From NCBI RefSeq assembly GCF_000317105.1, contig NC_019693.1, positions 2,108,001-2,172,000 of the forward strand: a stretch of DNA of 64,000 bases, in the 5' to 3' direction. The position numbers were made by a program, and so were the translations under genes. The notes below the pieces were generated by a model, which did no database searches, was not told the origin of the DNA, and saw only the letters and a list, made by a program, of their open reading frames with translations. Of this stretch, positions 17,705 through 26,236 are shown piece by piece. Positions within the stretch are counted from its first letter, which is position 1. Each line of letters starts with the position of its first letter. This stretch comes from Oscillatoria acuminata PCC 6304. Lineage in GTDB: Bacteria; Cyanobacteriota; Cyanobacteriia; Cyanobacteriales; Laspinemataceae.

Positions 17705-17790
17705 CCCTAGAGTGCTTCATCCTAAATCTTTGTCCAGCCTGGGCTGAAATTCTCTGCGCTCTCAACCCGTGGGACTGATAATGTATCCCG
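17705..17790 (-). pseudogene. Remnant of the wbpD 3' end
   Basis: The segment catcctaaatctttgtccagcctgggctgaaat lines up with 10938-10975 at the end of wbpD (tatcctagtctttgtacagactgggctgatac). Weaker similarity continues for about 40 bases, and the DUF29 leader on the other side (ttttctcctccc) is also shared. It does not code. The rest of the gap to 17954 shows only a GCGATCGC site and no gene. Confidence 0.62.
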
Positions 17791-17954
17791 TTGTTCGTAA
17801 AGCGGGAAGCAGGAGACGATGTTGTGCATAACCCCAAGGTTGTGAACCAAGAGGGGTTAGCAGGCGATCGCATGAAGTGATACAGAGCCATGAAGCGAAC
17901 ATCCACATCAGAGAATTGCCTTACGCCCCAACCCAGGCAGGACAGAGCACCACT

Positions 17955-18585
17955 CTATCCCTCCAGGGAATTGGTTTGCAACCAAGCCTCAAACTCCGAA
18001 ATTTCTTTAAAATCTAATAAAGCCTCCCCCAGAGACTCCAGTTGAGGAATCGAGAGACTACGCACTTGCGAAACTTGTTCGGGACTCAGCGCCCCAAAAC
18101 GACGAGATATTTGACGCACAATCAGATTCGCTTCTCCGAGTTGTTCTCCTTCTTGGCGTCCTTCTTGTAATCCTTCTTGGCGTCCAATTTGAAGCACCTC
18201 CTGATAAAAACGAGTTTGGGTCACATTTGCTTCCCTCAGATCCAACATACGACGTATCTCCTCAATGCTCAAATTAGAAAACTTATTCACCAGTATAGCC
18301 TCGACCAAATCCAGGTATTTCTCAAATTCCCCCTGGGTTTGAGCTCGGCTTAAAATCGACTTGGCCACCACAGGTGCCTCGGTCTCAGGCATCACCACCA
18401 ACTTCAGCAGAGACAAATTCGGACTGAGATTTTCTACTGATAGTAAATCCTCTAGATACAACCGCGTGACTGAACTCGATAACAAGCTCTGATAGGGAAG
18501 GTCTGACCCTAAGTTCAAACGGCGATTTTGCAGGATTAACAATCCCTGCCACGGTCGGGTAATTTTATATTGAAACAGATAAACA
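17955..18585 (-). pseudogene. Rpn-family nuclease (DUF2887), C-terminal part split by IS
   Basis: The codons from the IS junction read YLFQYKITRPWQGLLILQNR and continue through SSVTRLYLEDL, LSRAQTQGEFEKYLDLVEA and an RQEG repeat to the stop at 17955. They match the intact paralogue at 39340-40215 throughout. Together with 20250-20506 it would make a 293-residue protein once the IS and one TAAACA copy are removed, with no frame change. A start inside the IS sequence could still allow a 232-residue C-terminal fragment to be made. Confidence 0.88.
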
Positions 18586-20249
18586 GGGTTTGCTGAAAAA
18601 GTTATAAAAAGCAGGGGGGGTAAACGAACAAGAGGCCCCTCTGACTGCACCAATAAACATGGCTTTACTTCGATTCTTCCAGGTATAGCTAAAAATTAAT
18701 GCTTCGGCATAAAATTACAAGATTTTGGAAAAATTGACACAAAAAAAGACAGTAAAACTGCCTGAGCAGTTTTACCAGGTTTAGCACTAAAAAGGTAAGA
18801 TTAATGGAGGTTTCAGAAGTCTTAGATAGTTTAGACATGACTCGATTCAGACTGAATCTTCTTTTGCCCTGTCCAAATTTCCCTTCAATTTCGTTGCGAA
18901 TGCGCTCATCTTCTTGGGCTTGTTTTTTATCTTGAAGGCTGACTTGGGCCGGACGTCTCCCTAATGGAGGACCACTGAGCCTAATTCCTCTTTCTTTACA
19001 CCAAGCTCGATTGACTCGGGTGCGATAAATTTTATCAGCGTGAACCGATTCCGGGTAAAATCCCGTCAATTCTTTGTACGCCTCTACTTGACTAATCAAA
19101 TCTCCACTTTCATTATAGCTTTCCCAACTAATTTTTTCGAGTAATACATATCCTTCTACACAACTGACTGATAACTTCGCTCCGAATTCCGTAGGACTTC
19201 CTGACTTGCCTCGGACAATTGGACGGACATGAGGTTGTGTTAAACTGACAATCCGATGGTCGATTCTTTTTTGATTATTTGACCACATAAAATCCTGTTG
19301 ACGATAGATTTCGGTTGATACTAATAAATTTTTGTATTGCCTTCTGCTTAAAAGTTGTAGGCTGCCGCCCTTGTCGATTAAATTGTCAATATGTCCCAAA
19401 TTTCGTTTGATATATTGCAGTTGTTTTTTAACGGCTTCTCTCCTTTCTTGAACAGAGGGCTTCCTCTTTTTGGCAAATTTTAAATAATCTTTTCTAGCGT
19501 TCTGTCTATAAGTTCTTGGTTTTTTGTCTAGGTTATCCTTCAGGGATTTATATAAAATATCTATGATGCTTTCGGTAGTTTTTCTTGCTTGATTTAATAG
19601 GTCCACATCCGTGGGGTATTTGATATCCGCAGGGGAAACCGTTGCATCCATTAATAGCCGACCTCTATTTCCTTGTGGTTTTTCGGCTTCTTCTAACTTT
19701 TTTGTGTTGGGGTCCTCCGGAGTGAATCCTAGACTTTGTTGGACAATTTTGCGATTAATTTTTTGAAGTAGAGCCGGACTAATTCTTTTCCGGAAATGAA
19801 CCATCATTGACGGGTCAAAGGGCGCTTCATTTTGATAACTAATTCGTCCAATAAAATACTGTAAATAAGGATTTTCCTGGATTTGTTCAACGGTTTCTCG
19901 GTCACTAATACCCAATTTTTCTTTGATGATTAAAGCGCCCAGTGCTATCCTAAAAGACTTGGCTGTTGCCCCCATGTCTTCTGAGAAATTCTGGGCATAT
20001 TCTGCCTCAAATTCCGACCACGGAATTAGCTTTGACAGAACTATCCACCGATTTTCTTCACACAGCTGGCCCTGAAAGGGTAGTTCAAAGGATCCTTCTG
20101 GCTCCAGGGCATTTTGTGATTTTCGATACATTTTCCTTTCACCGATGCACAACAATTTCCAATTTTACCTCGTTTTCCTGTCTTTTGTGTCCAGGCAATA
20201 CTTCTACAAGCCTTATCACATCAGCGTTCCGCTTTTTTTCAGCAAGCCC
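18586..20249 (-). mobile_element. IS5/IS1182-type element inserted in the Rpn gene
   Basis: This 1664-base element has inverted ends GGGTTTGCTGAAAAA (18586) and complement GGGCTTGCTGAAAAA (20249). Both sides carry TAAACA (18580-18585 and 20250-20255). It contains one apparently intact transposase gene on the minus strand. Its ends, size and DUF772-type transposase suggest the IS1182 or related IS5 group; the exact family is not certain. Confidence 0.88.
18689..20131 (-). CDS. Transposase, DUF772/IS1182-IS5 type
   Basis: The protein has about 480 residues. The N-terminal DUF772 region reads LGISDRETVEQIQENPYLQY and then FDPSMMVHFRKRI, a strong family mark. Downstream are RLLMDATVSPADIKYPTDVD with the first catalytic Asp, ESVHADKIYRTRVNRAWC, and the C-terminal EIEGKFGQGKRRFSLNRVM with the catalytic Glu. 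It cuts and pastes its own element. The frame looks intact, so the IS may be active. I use the ATG at 20131 (MYRKSQNA); an alternative start 8 codons upstream is at 20155. Confidence 0.88.
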   Translation of the reverse strand: MYRKSQNALEPEGSFELPFQGQLCEENRWIVLSKLIPWSEFEAEYAQNFSEDMGATAKSFRIALGALIIKEKLGISDRETVEQIQENPYLQYFIGRISYQNEAPFDPSMMVHFRKRISPALLQKINRKIVQQSLGFTPEDPNTKKLEEAEKPQGNRGRLLMDATVSPADIKYPTDVDLLNQARKTTESIIDILYKSLKDNLDKKPRTYRQNARKDYLKFAKKRKPSVQERREAVKKQLQYIKRNLGHIDNLIDKGGSLQLLSRRQYKNLLVSTEIYRQQDFMWSNNQKRIDHRIVSLTQPHVRPIVRGKSGSPTEFGAKLSVSCVEGYVLLEKISWESYNESGDLISQVEAYKELTGFYPESVHADKIYRTRVNRAWCKERGIRLSGPPLGRRPAQVSLQDKKQAQEDERIRNEIEGKFGQGKRRFSLNRVMSKLSKTSETSINLTFLVLNLVKLLRQFYCLFLCQFFQNLVILCRSINF

Positions 20250-20506
20250 TAAACAAATATTCCCGCGAAGTAGCGACCATAAAATTCCTGGTCTGGCTGC
20301 ATTTGGGCTTCCAGAAACACCAAGGGTAAACTGACATCTGGGGAAACGGGAGTGAGTAAACCATCGAGGCGAATTTCTTTTTCCTTAACCATAACCACCG
20401 GCGCACTATAATCAAATTCACAGTCTGGAGGAATTCCTGGTAACAGTTCGGAAATCAGACTGGGTTGATTTAAGAAAATTCTGTAAAATAATTTATCCGT
20501 GTTCAT
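20250..20506 (-). pseudogene. Rpn-family nuclease (DUF2887), N-terminal part split by IS
   Basis: From the ATG at 20506 the codons read MNTDKLFYRIFLNQPSLISE, then EFDYSAPVVMVKEKEIRLDGL and LPLVFLEAQM, which hold the D and E-x-Q residues of the PD-(D/E)XK site. It runs to FAGIFV and stops on entering the IS. It is the missing N-terminus of 17955-18585. Catalytic residues are all in this piece, so neither half should be active as a full nuclease. Confidence 0.88.
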
Positions 20507-20529
20507 TGGTCTAATTCGAGCTTTATTTT

Positions 20530-20980
20530 ACACCCTATCGGCTACAAGTCTCAAAAAAATCCAATCTTGACATCCCAGCTAACTCAGCCGCTTTTCCGGC
20601 TGATATTTTTCCCAACTCAAACATCTTTAAAGCAGCCATTAAAGCGTTTCAGTATTCATTAAATTACTTTTTTCTGATGTTTTGTATGGACGGAACTGAA
20701 ATTCCCTGAAATCTCAATCCTTGGGAATCAATAGCCAAACCATCTGCATCAAAATCTAGCACATTTTCCTCAGCACTCATCCCGTATCAGATTTTCGCGA
20801 AAACCCCTGCCATCATGTCGTTTGCTATGAGGCGATCGGCCTTAAATGGTCTCGACCCTAGAGGCGACTGCCTGGGGTGATAGAGAGGCGATCGCCCTCC
20901 AGCCAATCCCCACGGCATCTGCATCCCAATTCAGGGCGATCGCCTGTTCAACCCCTCAAATACTGACCTACCTTAATCCT
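20530..20980 (-). pseudogene. Composite of three gene remnants (UPF0175, wbpD tail, DegT head)
   Basis: Three pieces lie in a row. Bases 20535-20660 match the middle of the UPF0175 gene (9180-9300), including cagccgcttttccggctga. Bases 20680-20812 match the last 130 bases of wbpD (10946-11080), including gaatcaa..ccaaacc.tctgcatcaaa. Bases 20822-20972 match the composite repeat and DegT head at 13886-14130. None is open. The order (DegT head, wbpD tail, UPF0175, minus-strand reading) mirrors the junctions around 9-10 kb. No gene is seen in the rest of the gap to 21054. Confidence 0.75.
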
Positions 20981-21054
20981 TTTTAATAGCAGTCGGCATT
21001 TTTGGCGAAAATCAACCGATAAATCCACATCCACAGATGTCAGGACCGCGCTGA

Positions 21055-21729
21055 TTAACGAGCCAACCTGGTCACAAAATCCTGATGTTTTGGAGCGTTC
21101 AATCCCTCCTGAAGCACAGTTAACACTTGCTGCATATTCCCAGACAACAGCGCCTGGACATCCAAGCGTAATCCCGGAAAAAACGGACTGCTGACTATTC
21201 CTAACCCATCAGGTTGCTGGAGTCGATATTCTCCGCCATCGAGAACATACCAGCGAAACTCGCTTTCTTGCACAATCCAAACCAGATATTCTCGCACCCC
21301 GTTGCGACGATAAGCGTGCAATTTATCATGGAGGTCATAGGAAGCGCTACTGGCAGCGACCTCAACGATTAATTCCGGTGGACCTTCAATGTAATAATCC
21401 TCACTAATTCGGGACTGTCCCCCACAAGTTTCATCTAAGCGCAAGACTGCATCCGGTTGTGGTTCGTTGTCTAAATCTAAACGGACTGTGGTATTGTCAA
21501 AAACCATCACCTTAGGAGTAGCAAATTCATAGACCATCAACCACCCGATAATCTGGCTATGAGGTCTACCATGTCTTTTAGATCTTACGGGAGATGCCAT
21601 ATAAACTTGTCCTTCGATTAATTCAGATTTCTTGTCTTCAGGCATGAGGTGATAGCGTCGCTCAAACTCCGATCGACTGAGGCGATCGCCATTTTCCAAA
21701 GCTGGAATTAATTGCTGCATCGGATTCAT
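21055..21729 (-). CDS. Uma2 family (DUF820) PD-(D/E)XK-like protein
   Basis: The protein has 224 residues. SRSEFERRYHLMPEDKKSELIEGQVY and the motif PQPDAVLRLD, followed by PELIVEVAASSASYDLHDK and YRRNGVREYLVWIV, are the standard Uma2 pattern. They give the acidic and Lys residues (D..E-x-[AEV]..K) of a PD-(D/E)XK nuclease fold. These genes are very abundant in cyanobacteria; their biological role is unproven. Start MNPMQQLIPAL has a GGAGG (aggaggatataacg) just upstream. It lies among TA remnants and DUF29. Confidence 0.9.
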   Translation of the reverse strand: MNPMQQLIPALENGDRLSRSEFERRYHLMPEDKKSELIEGQVYMASPVRSKRHGRPHSQIIGWLMVYEFATPKVMVFDNTTVRLDLDNEPQPDAVLRLDETCGGQSRISEDYYIEGPPELIVEVAASSASYDLHDKLHAYRRNGVREYLVWIVQESEFRWYVLDGGEYRLQQPDGLGIVSSPFFPGLRLDVQALLSGNMQQVLTVLQEGLNAPKHQDFVTRLAR

Positions 21730-21754
21730 CGTTATATCCTCCTGGACTGTTAAA

Positions 21755-21850
21755 ATAGGCTATGGAACACTAATCAATCATCTTCTCCAGCCAACGGTTT
21801 GGCTACGTCTAAATCCCGAGCAAGTTCTGATGCCATCTTCCATGAGTATT
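21755..21850 (-). pseudogene. Remnant of a DUF3368/UPF0175 pair
   Basis: The sequence ttaaaataggctat..aatcaatcat..tctccagccaacggtttggc matches the end of the DUF3368 gene and its downstream flank (8573-8640), encoding a version of VAKRLAGEND then stop. It passes directly into tctaaatcccgagcaagttc, which matches the end of the UPF0175 gene (9119-9140). A large internal deletion joined the two ends. Non-coding. Confidence 0.68.
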
Positions 21851-21885
21851 GAACAGTTCAAGCCCTTAGCTTTTCCGCGAACTTA

Positions 21886-22347
21886 TTAATCATCAGGATA
21901 CCAGTTTTCATCTAATAACTGAGGGAAGGAATAAGGGCATTGTTCAGGAATGGTCTCCTTAGATAAGCCGGTTTTTTGCAGCACAATTCTCAAAGCAGTC
22001 TGATAAATTTCTGCCAGTTGTTGATTGAGTTTATTTTTTAAAGTTGTGGTTAAGCGGTCCGATAAATCTGCCCTAAAAGCAGTGACTTCACTTTTCCAGT
22101 GACGAGAATTTCTCTCGTATTCTTCAGGCCAATATTTCAGCAACAACAGATGAACCATGATTTGCCTTAACAGACTTTTCACCTGATTGAAGTCGCGTTT
22201 TCCCAAATCTTGCAATTCCTCAATTAAATTTTTTAGGTCTAAGTCTTCTAACTGATGTTGCTTCAAAAGTTTAATCGTTTCTTCTAGCCAAAGATACTCA
22301 TCACTCTCATAAATTTCTTGGAGAGTGGGGTTGGTTAAATTTGACAT
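21886..22347 (-). CDS. DUF29 family protein
   Basis: The protein has 153 residues. It opens MSNLTNPTLQEIYESDEYLW, has LKNLIEELQDLGKRDFNQVKSLL, and the tail IPEQCPYSFPQLLDENWYP, a complete DUF29 protein. It is the closest relative in the window to the one at 6661-7122. I take the ATG at 22347; an in-frame Met at 22389 would add 14 residues that do not resemble the family. It sits downstream of another DegT head fragment (22435-22530). Function unknown. Confidence 0.85.
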   Translation of the reverse strand: MSNLTNPTLQEIYESDEYLWLEETIKLLKQHQLEDLDLKNLIEELQDLGKRDFNQVKSLLRQIMVHLLLLKYWPEEYERNSRHWKSEVTAFRADLSDRLTTTLKNKLNQQLAEIYQTALRIVLQKTGLSKETIPEQCPYSFPQLLDENWYPDD

Positions 22348-22434
22348 CAATTCCACCCGGGGGTTTGACGATACGGTACTGCCAATCATTTTAACCGATC
22401 GCCCAATCTGGGGAAATCAAAAGCCACACCGAGG

Positions 22435-22530
22435 TTGACCCTACTGGAGCATCGGTACCAGAATTCAGGGCGATCGCCTGCTGACCGTTGCAATACTGAA
22501 CCACTTCCTCCTCAAACAAGATAAATCCCC
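22435..22530 (-). pseudogene. DegT head fragment
   Basis: The bases gagcatcggtaccagaattcagggcgatcgcctgctgacc..aatactgaaccacttcctcctcaaaca match the 5' region of the WbpE-like DegT gene (8145-8205). The piece codes for nothing. The rest of the gap from 22531 to 22755 shows only GCGATCGC sites and no gene. Confidence 0.65.
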
Positions 22531-22755
22531 CAATAAACTGCGGTGGTTATCGGGGGAGACAGGGGTTTCCGGTGGAAAATGGGGATTTGAATTGCAGTGA
22601 AATTCTCAGGGGTGGGTGGGGAAATAGAGGAGTTCCCACAGAGAAGTAGTTTGGAACGGTGCGATCGCCCCAAGAATCTGAAACCGAGAATTGTGAAGAC
22701 AGGGAGAGGCGATCGGCCCGATTGTGTTGCGGTTCAGGGGCGATCGCGCATCGGT

Positions 22756-23139
22756 TTAATACCGTTCTTGGATAGGTTGAATAAACCAAGAATTGGCTCG
22801 AACAAAGCAATAAGACTCGTATCCGCCATCAACTTTTAGCCAAGGCAAATCTCGTTCATCTAAATTAATATAAGGTGGTCCACCCCCAAAATGTTCGCTG
22901 GCCAGATAAAGAGTTTGACCTTGTGGTTGTACGACTACTACCGAATAATTGGTGCCCGGCCCACTGCGGCAATTCAGTCCATTGGGATCTCGATCGACTA
23001 CGGTCCATCTGCGAGCTTCACGCACCGAATAGTAATCGCCGTTGGTATCGGGTATCGGCATTAGGGGAGTCGCCATTGCAGCGGTGGAAATTGCCGAGAT
23101 TGAAGAAACTAAACAGAGAGTTAAGAGTTGTCTAAACAT
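22756..23139 (-). CDS. Exported SH3b-like protein
   Basis: The protein has 127 residues. A signal peptide (MFRQLLTLCLVSSISAISTA, cleavage near AMA) is followed by an SH3b-type region: DPNGLNCRSGPGTNYSVVVV and LYLASEHFGG, then DLPWLKV and CFVRANSWFIQP. The N-x-R-x-G-P-G motif is the usual bacterial SH3 signature. It probably binds cell-wall or other periplasmic ligands. The IS630 element lies 3 bases upstream of its ATG, so its native ribosome site and promoter have been moved more than a kilobase away and expression may be lost or IS-driven. Confidence 0.82.
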   Translation of the reverse strand: MFRQLLTLCLVSSISAISTAAMATPLMPIPDTNGDYYSVREARRWTVVDRDPNGLNCRSGPGTNYSVVVVQPQGQTLYLASEHFGGGPPYINLDERDLPWLKVDGGYESYCFVRANSWFIQPIQERY

Positions 23140-23143
23140 TTTA

Positions 23144-24325
23144 AGCTGTTCAGCATTTAAACTGGGATAACGGCGTTTCCCTTATTTTTTAATTTACGGG
23201 ACCAGCGAATAATTAGCTCTCCTTCATTTAAAAGCTTATGTAATAAAGCCTCTAAATCTTCAATAGAGGTAAATAGTCGATGAGCAACATATTCTTTAGC
23301 TGAGTGCCAAACCAACTCTATCAAGTTGTAGTCTGGGCTATATTTCGGAAGAAACTCTAATTGAATGTTGGGCATATTTTCCCCAATTTTTTGAATAAAT
23401 TCCGCCTTTTTATGAAAACTGGCATTATCAAGAATAATAATAATTTTGGGTCCCTTTACTGAAAAATCATGGGCAGATTTCCCTGAATCGCACCATTCTT
23501 GGATTAGCTCTTGATAAAAAACTTTTAAAACGTTATAAAAACTTTCTGAATTGCTGGTTTTTAAAAACTCCACAAATCTTTTTTTGTCAGAATACCGGAT
23601 GCCACCCATGACATTGACCCGTCCATTCCTCCTATCACCCCTTAGCTGCTTTCGCTTTCCTTTTTTACACCAATTTTTTCTTCTTATTACTCTCAAACTA
23701 AATCCGCTTTCGTCCCAAAACCATACCTGCAAAAGTTCTGGGGTTTCTTTTTCTATTCTTAAATACTCAGACAATTTTTTCTTAAACTCTTTTCTTTCTT
23801 CCTCATCTCTCTTAGACTCTAAGCTATATTTTCCCCAAATGTAGACATACTTTTTTTTAGCTAATATCCTTCTGATTTGGGAGCCACTCAGTTGAATTCC
23901 GGTTATTTCATGCAAATAAGTAGCTAATCTATGAGCCGTCCATCGTCCAAATTCATATCCTAACTCAGTGGGTTCTTTGGATAGTGTTTCTAATAAAAGG
24001 TTAACATACTCTTCAGTGGCCTTTTTGTTATTGCCTTCCATCCTCTTGTCTCTTAAACTTTCCAGGTTATCGGGGTCTCCATGAATACACCAATGGCATA
24101 CTGTATTGATAGAGACCCCGATAAATTTAGCGATTTGAGCTTGAGTCTTCCCATCGTTCAGTAAGAGAAGCATTAAGATCCTTTCTCGGATCTCTCCATT
24201 GGGTTCCTCTTTCATGGCTTTTTGAAGTTTTTTGAGTTGTTCAGGCGTTAAGCACTTGGCAGCTGGCATGGGTTTGATTGTTATGGGAGGTCTGACTATT
24301 ATACCAATTTAAATGCTGAACAGCT
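23144..24325 (-). mobile_element. IS630-family element
   Basis: The ends are perfect inverted repeats of at least 18 bases (AGCTGTTCAGCATTTAAA at 23144 and its complement ending at 24325). TA lies on each side (23142-23143, 24326-24327). The TA duplication and one DDE gene of 370 codons are typical of IS630/Tc1-mariner. The element is 1182 bases long. It looks complete and may be active. Confidence 0.93.
23157..24269 (-). CDS. IS630 family transposase
   Basis: The protein has 370 residues. An N-terminal helix-turn-helix (GKTQAQIAKFIGVSINTVCH) is followed by a winged-helix region. The DDE triad is visible in VWFWDESGFSLR, IIIILDNASFHKK and YSPDYNLIELVW. It is continuous, with no frameshift. 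It should act on the 18-base ends of its own element. Confidence 0.94.
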   Translation of the reverse strand: MPAAKCLTPEQLKKLQKAMKEEPNGEIRERILMLLLLNDGKTQAQIAKFIGVSINTVCHWCIHGDPDNLESLRDKRMEGNNKKATEEYVNLLLETLSKEPTELGYEFGRWTAHRLATYLHEITGIQLSGSQIRRILAKKKYVYIWGKYSLESKRDEEERKEFKKKLSEYLRIEKETPELLQVWFWDESGFSLRVIRRKNWCKKGKRKQLRGDRRNGRVNVMGGIRYSDKKRFVEFLKTSNSESFYNVLKVFYQELIQEWCDSGKSAHDFSVKGPKIIIILDNASFHKKAEFIQKIGENMPNIQLEFLPKYSPDYNLIELVWHSAKEYVAHRLFTSIEDLEALLHKLLNEGELIIRWSRKLKNKGNAVIPV

Positions 24326-24518
24326 TAGTGTTTTCCCGGTTTAGACTAAATGTTCAATTGATTGGATTGGACTTACCGCTTGAGATAGCGGTGAGTAAAT
24401 GAGAAGCGATCGCCCTGGGTTTGGGCTAGGGTGGCTTTGCGGATTTTTTTGGAAAAACAAATAACCTTCAACTGCGCTGCTGTAACAGAGCAAACAAGAG
24501 AGCGATCGACGGGTTGCC

Positions 24519-25055
24519 TTACCGCGCTTGCTGAAGTACCTGTTGAATTTGCTGGTAGGCTTGAGTATTTCCTTGTTCCTGGAATAAAGTAGCCGCTTGT
24601 TCTAAGTCAGCAATTGCTCCAGACTCATCGCCAAGTTTAGCTTTTGCTATGGCGCGATTAGTGTAAGCTTCGGCGTATTGAGAATAAAATGTAAGGGCCA
24701 AATTGTACTGTAGAATTGCCCCTTCAAAATCTCCCTGTTCCATTAAAGCATTTCCTTCCTGGTACATGGGATCTGCAAGTTCTTTGAAAAATTCTGGAAC
24801 TTCTAGCGTCTCTAAATTTTCACCTCCCAAAAGTCGTTCTAGCTCGGCAGAAGTGATATCGGCAGGATTGATATTGTCTTCACTTTTGAGGCGTAATTGA
24901 TGAGTTTGAGCAAATGGCTGCTTAGAAGAAGCAAGAACGATTCCGGGAATCATTCCCAAGATAGCCACAAGGGTTACAGTTCCGGTTAGGGTACGAGAAA
25001 GCAAGTTAGAAGACATGAAATTAAAAGTCATAGGGTGTGAGGAATGAAAGGACAT
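24519..25055 (-). CDS. Exported TPR-repeat protein
   Basis: The protein has about 178 residues. A signal-type hydrophobic segment (TGTVTLVAILGMIPGIVLAS) is followed by two TPR units near residues 95-165: GNALMEQGDFEGAILQYNLALTF and AEAYTNRAIAKAKLGDESGAIADL. TPR proteins serve as binding scaffolds. The start is uncertain: ATGs at 25055, 25031 and 25016 are all in frame and all precede the hydrophobic segment. It is the most downstream gene of the exported-protein block and, unlike five of its neighbours, does not end in Trp. Confidence 0.78.
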   Translation of the reverse strand: MSFHSSHPMTFNFMSSNLLSRTLTGTVTLVAILGMIPGIVLASSKQPFAQTHQLRLKSEDNINPADITSAELERLLGGENLETLEVPEFFKELADPMYQEGNALMEQGDFEGAILQYNLALTFYSQYAEAYTNRAIAKAKLGDESGAIADLEQAATLFQEQGNTQAYQQIQQVLQQAR

Positions 25056-25196
25056 CAACTGGGGAGATGATTTGATTGCAACCGGAAGCGGAGTTGTCCG
25101 AGTTAACTGGTGTCAAATAAATCAATAACCATCGCTTCAATTTGGGAAATATTACTGTTGAGTTTTAAGCCTAAACTTATTATATTCTGACTGCTT

Positions 25197-26177
25197 TTAC
25201 CAGACACGGTTGGAGTCAGATTGAGCAGGATTTTGGGGAGCGTTGTTATTTGTCGAGGAACCGCTAGAGGAATTACGATTTCTTACATGAGGCTCAAGGA
25301 GTCTCGTCCAGGCTGCTCGTAGTGATTCGTATTCTCTGGGACATTGACTGGCTCTACCGCGTAAATAAGAATTGGCGAGTTCAGCAGCGCCCACTGCTTC
25401 TGGATTATGGCCATACCATAAACACATTATATTATACAGTCTTTGTTCTTCTAAAGCGTGTTGACCCCAGTAAGCAGGTTGTTGATCTCCTCTTCTTTCA
25501 GCAGAGAATAAAAACCAAGCCAGAGTAGATACTAATAATTTGTTTTTCATTTCTTCAGTGTTAGTAGTATTAGACAATAATAAAATACTGGAAAACTGAT
25601 CTACTGCATCTTCTTCTCTTCCCACCACGGGAAGATTTAAAATGTCAATTAACGCATGGCCTAACTCATGGAAAAATACAAAATAAAATACTATCAAGGC
25701 TCCTTCTTCATTAGAAACTTCCAACTTCCCACCGCTCATCTTTTCTGTAAGGTTATTTTCTTCAAACAATTTTAAAATATCCCAAAGTAAATCAACACAC
25801 ATAACAATTTCACGAGCTACGGGGTTGTAAAAAGCATTAGCTTGTCCACAATTTTGGAAGCTAATTGTTAAGTTTTGCGAGAGATATAAACCATTGCTTA
25901 ATTCCTCCACCCGTCTATCAAAGATTCCACCTTCACGCAACCCATTAATCAACCGACGACTACGGTCATCAGTGCCTTCATGATAAACCACCCTGACTCT
26001 GCCATCTCTTGAGTTTTGAGCTAATTGGATCGGAGGAGTTTCCGTGGGTTGGGTGGGAATTACTTCGACAGTTTCTTTCCGTAAGTTACGGGATAAAGAA
26101 CCTTGGGCTAAAAGGGGATTAGCAGTCAAGGAACTACTGAGCATTAATAGACTAGCGGCAATTTTTATCCAGCGCAT
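25197..26177 (-). CDS. DUF4344 metallopeptidase, exported, ends in RVW
   Basis: The protein has 326 residues. The signal peptide spans about residues 1-24 (ends in PLLAQ). The mature part carries HELGH at residues 160-164, followed by GREEDAVDQFS, the zinc-binding pattern of DUF4344 metallopeptidases (HExxH plus a downstream acid). Residues 300-323 are a Ser/Asn-rich linker, and the protein stops at NRVW. It is probably a periplasmic or extracellular peptidase; the substrate is unknown. A paralogue lies 59 bases upstream. The shared last residues with three unrelated neighbours suggest a common C-terminal signal. Confidence 0.85.
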   Translation of the reverse strand: MRWIKIAASLLMLSSSLTANPLLAQGSLSRNLRKETVEVIPTQPTETPPIQLAQNSRDGRVRVVYHEGTDDRSRRLINGLREGGIFDRRVEELSNGLYLSQNLTISFQNCGQANAFYNPVAREIVMCVDLLWDILKLFEENNLTEKMSGGKLEVSNEEGALIVFYFVFFHELGHALIDILNLPVVGREEDAVDQFSSILLLSNTTNTEEMKNKLLVSTLAWFLFSAERRGDQQPAYWGQHALEEQRLYNIMCLWYGHNPEAVGAAELANSYLRGRASQCPREYESLRAAWTRLLEPHVRNRNSSSGSSTNNNAPQNPAQSDSNRVW

Positions 26178-26236
26178 TATTTTTTACCTGTTGCAATGAT
26201 TTAACTTAAGATAAGTTGATGGGGTGATCACCTGTA

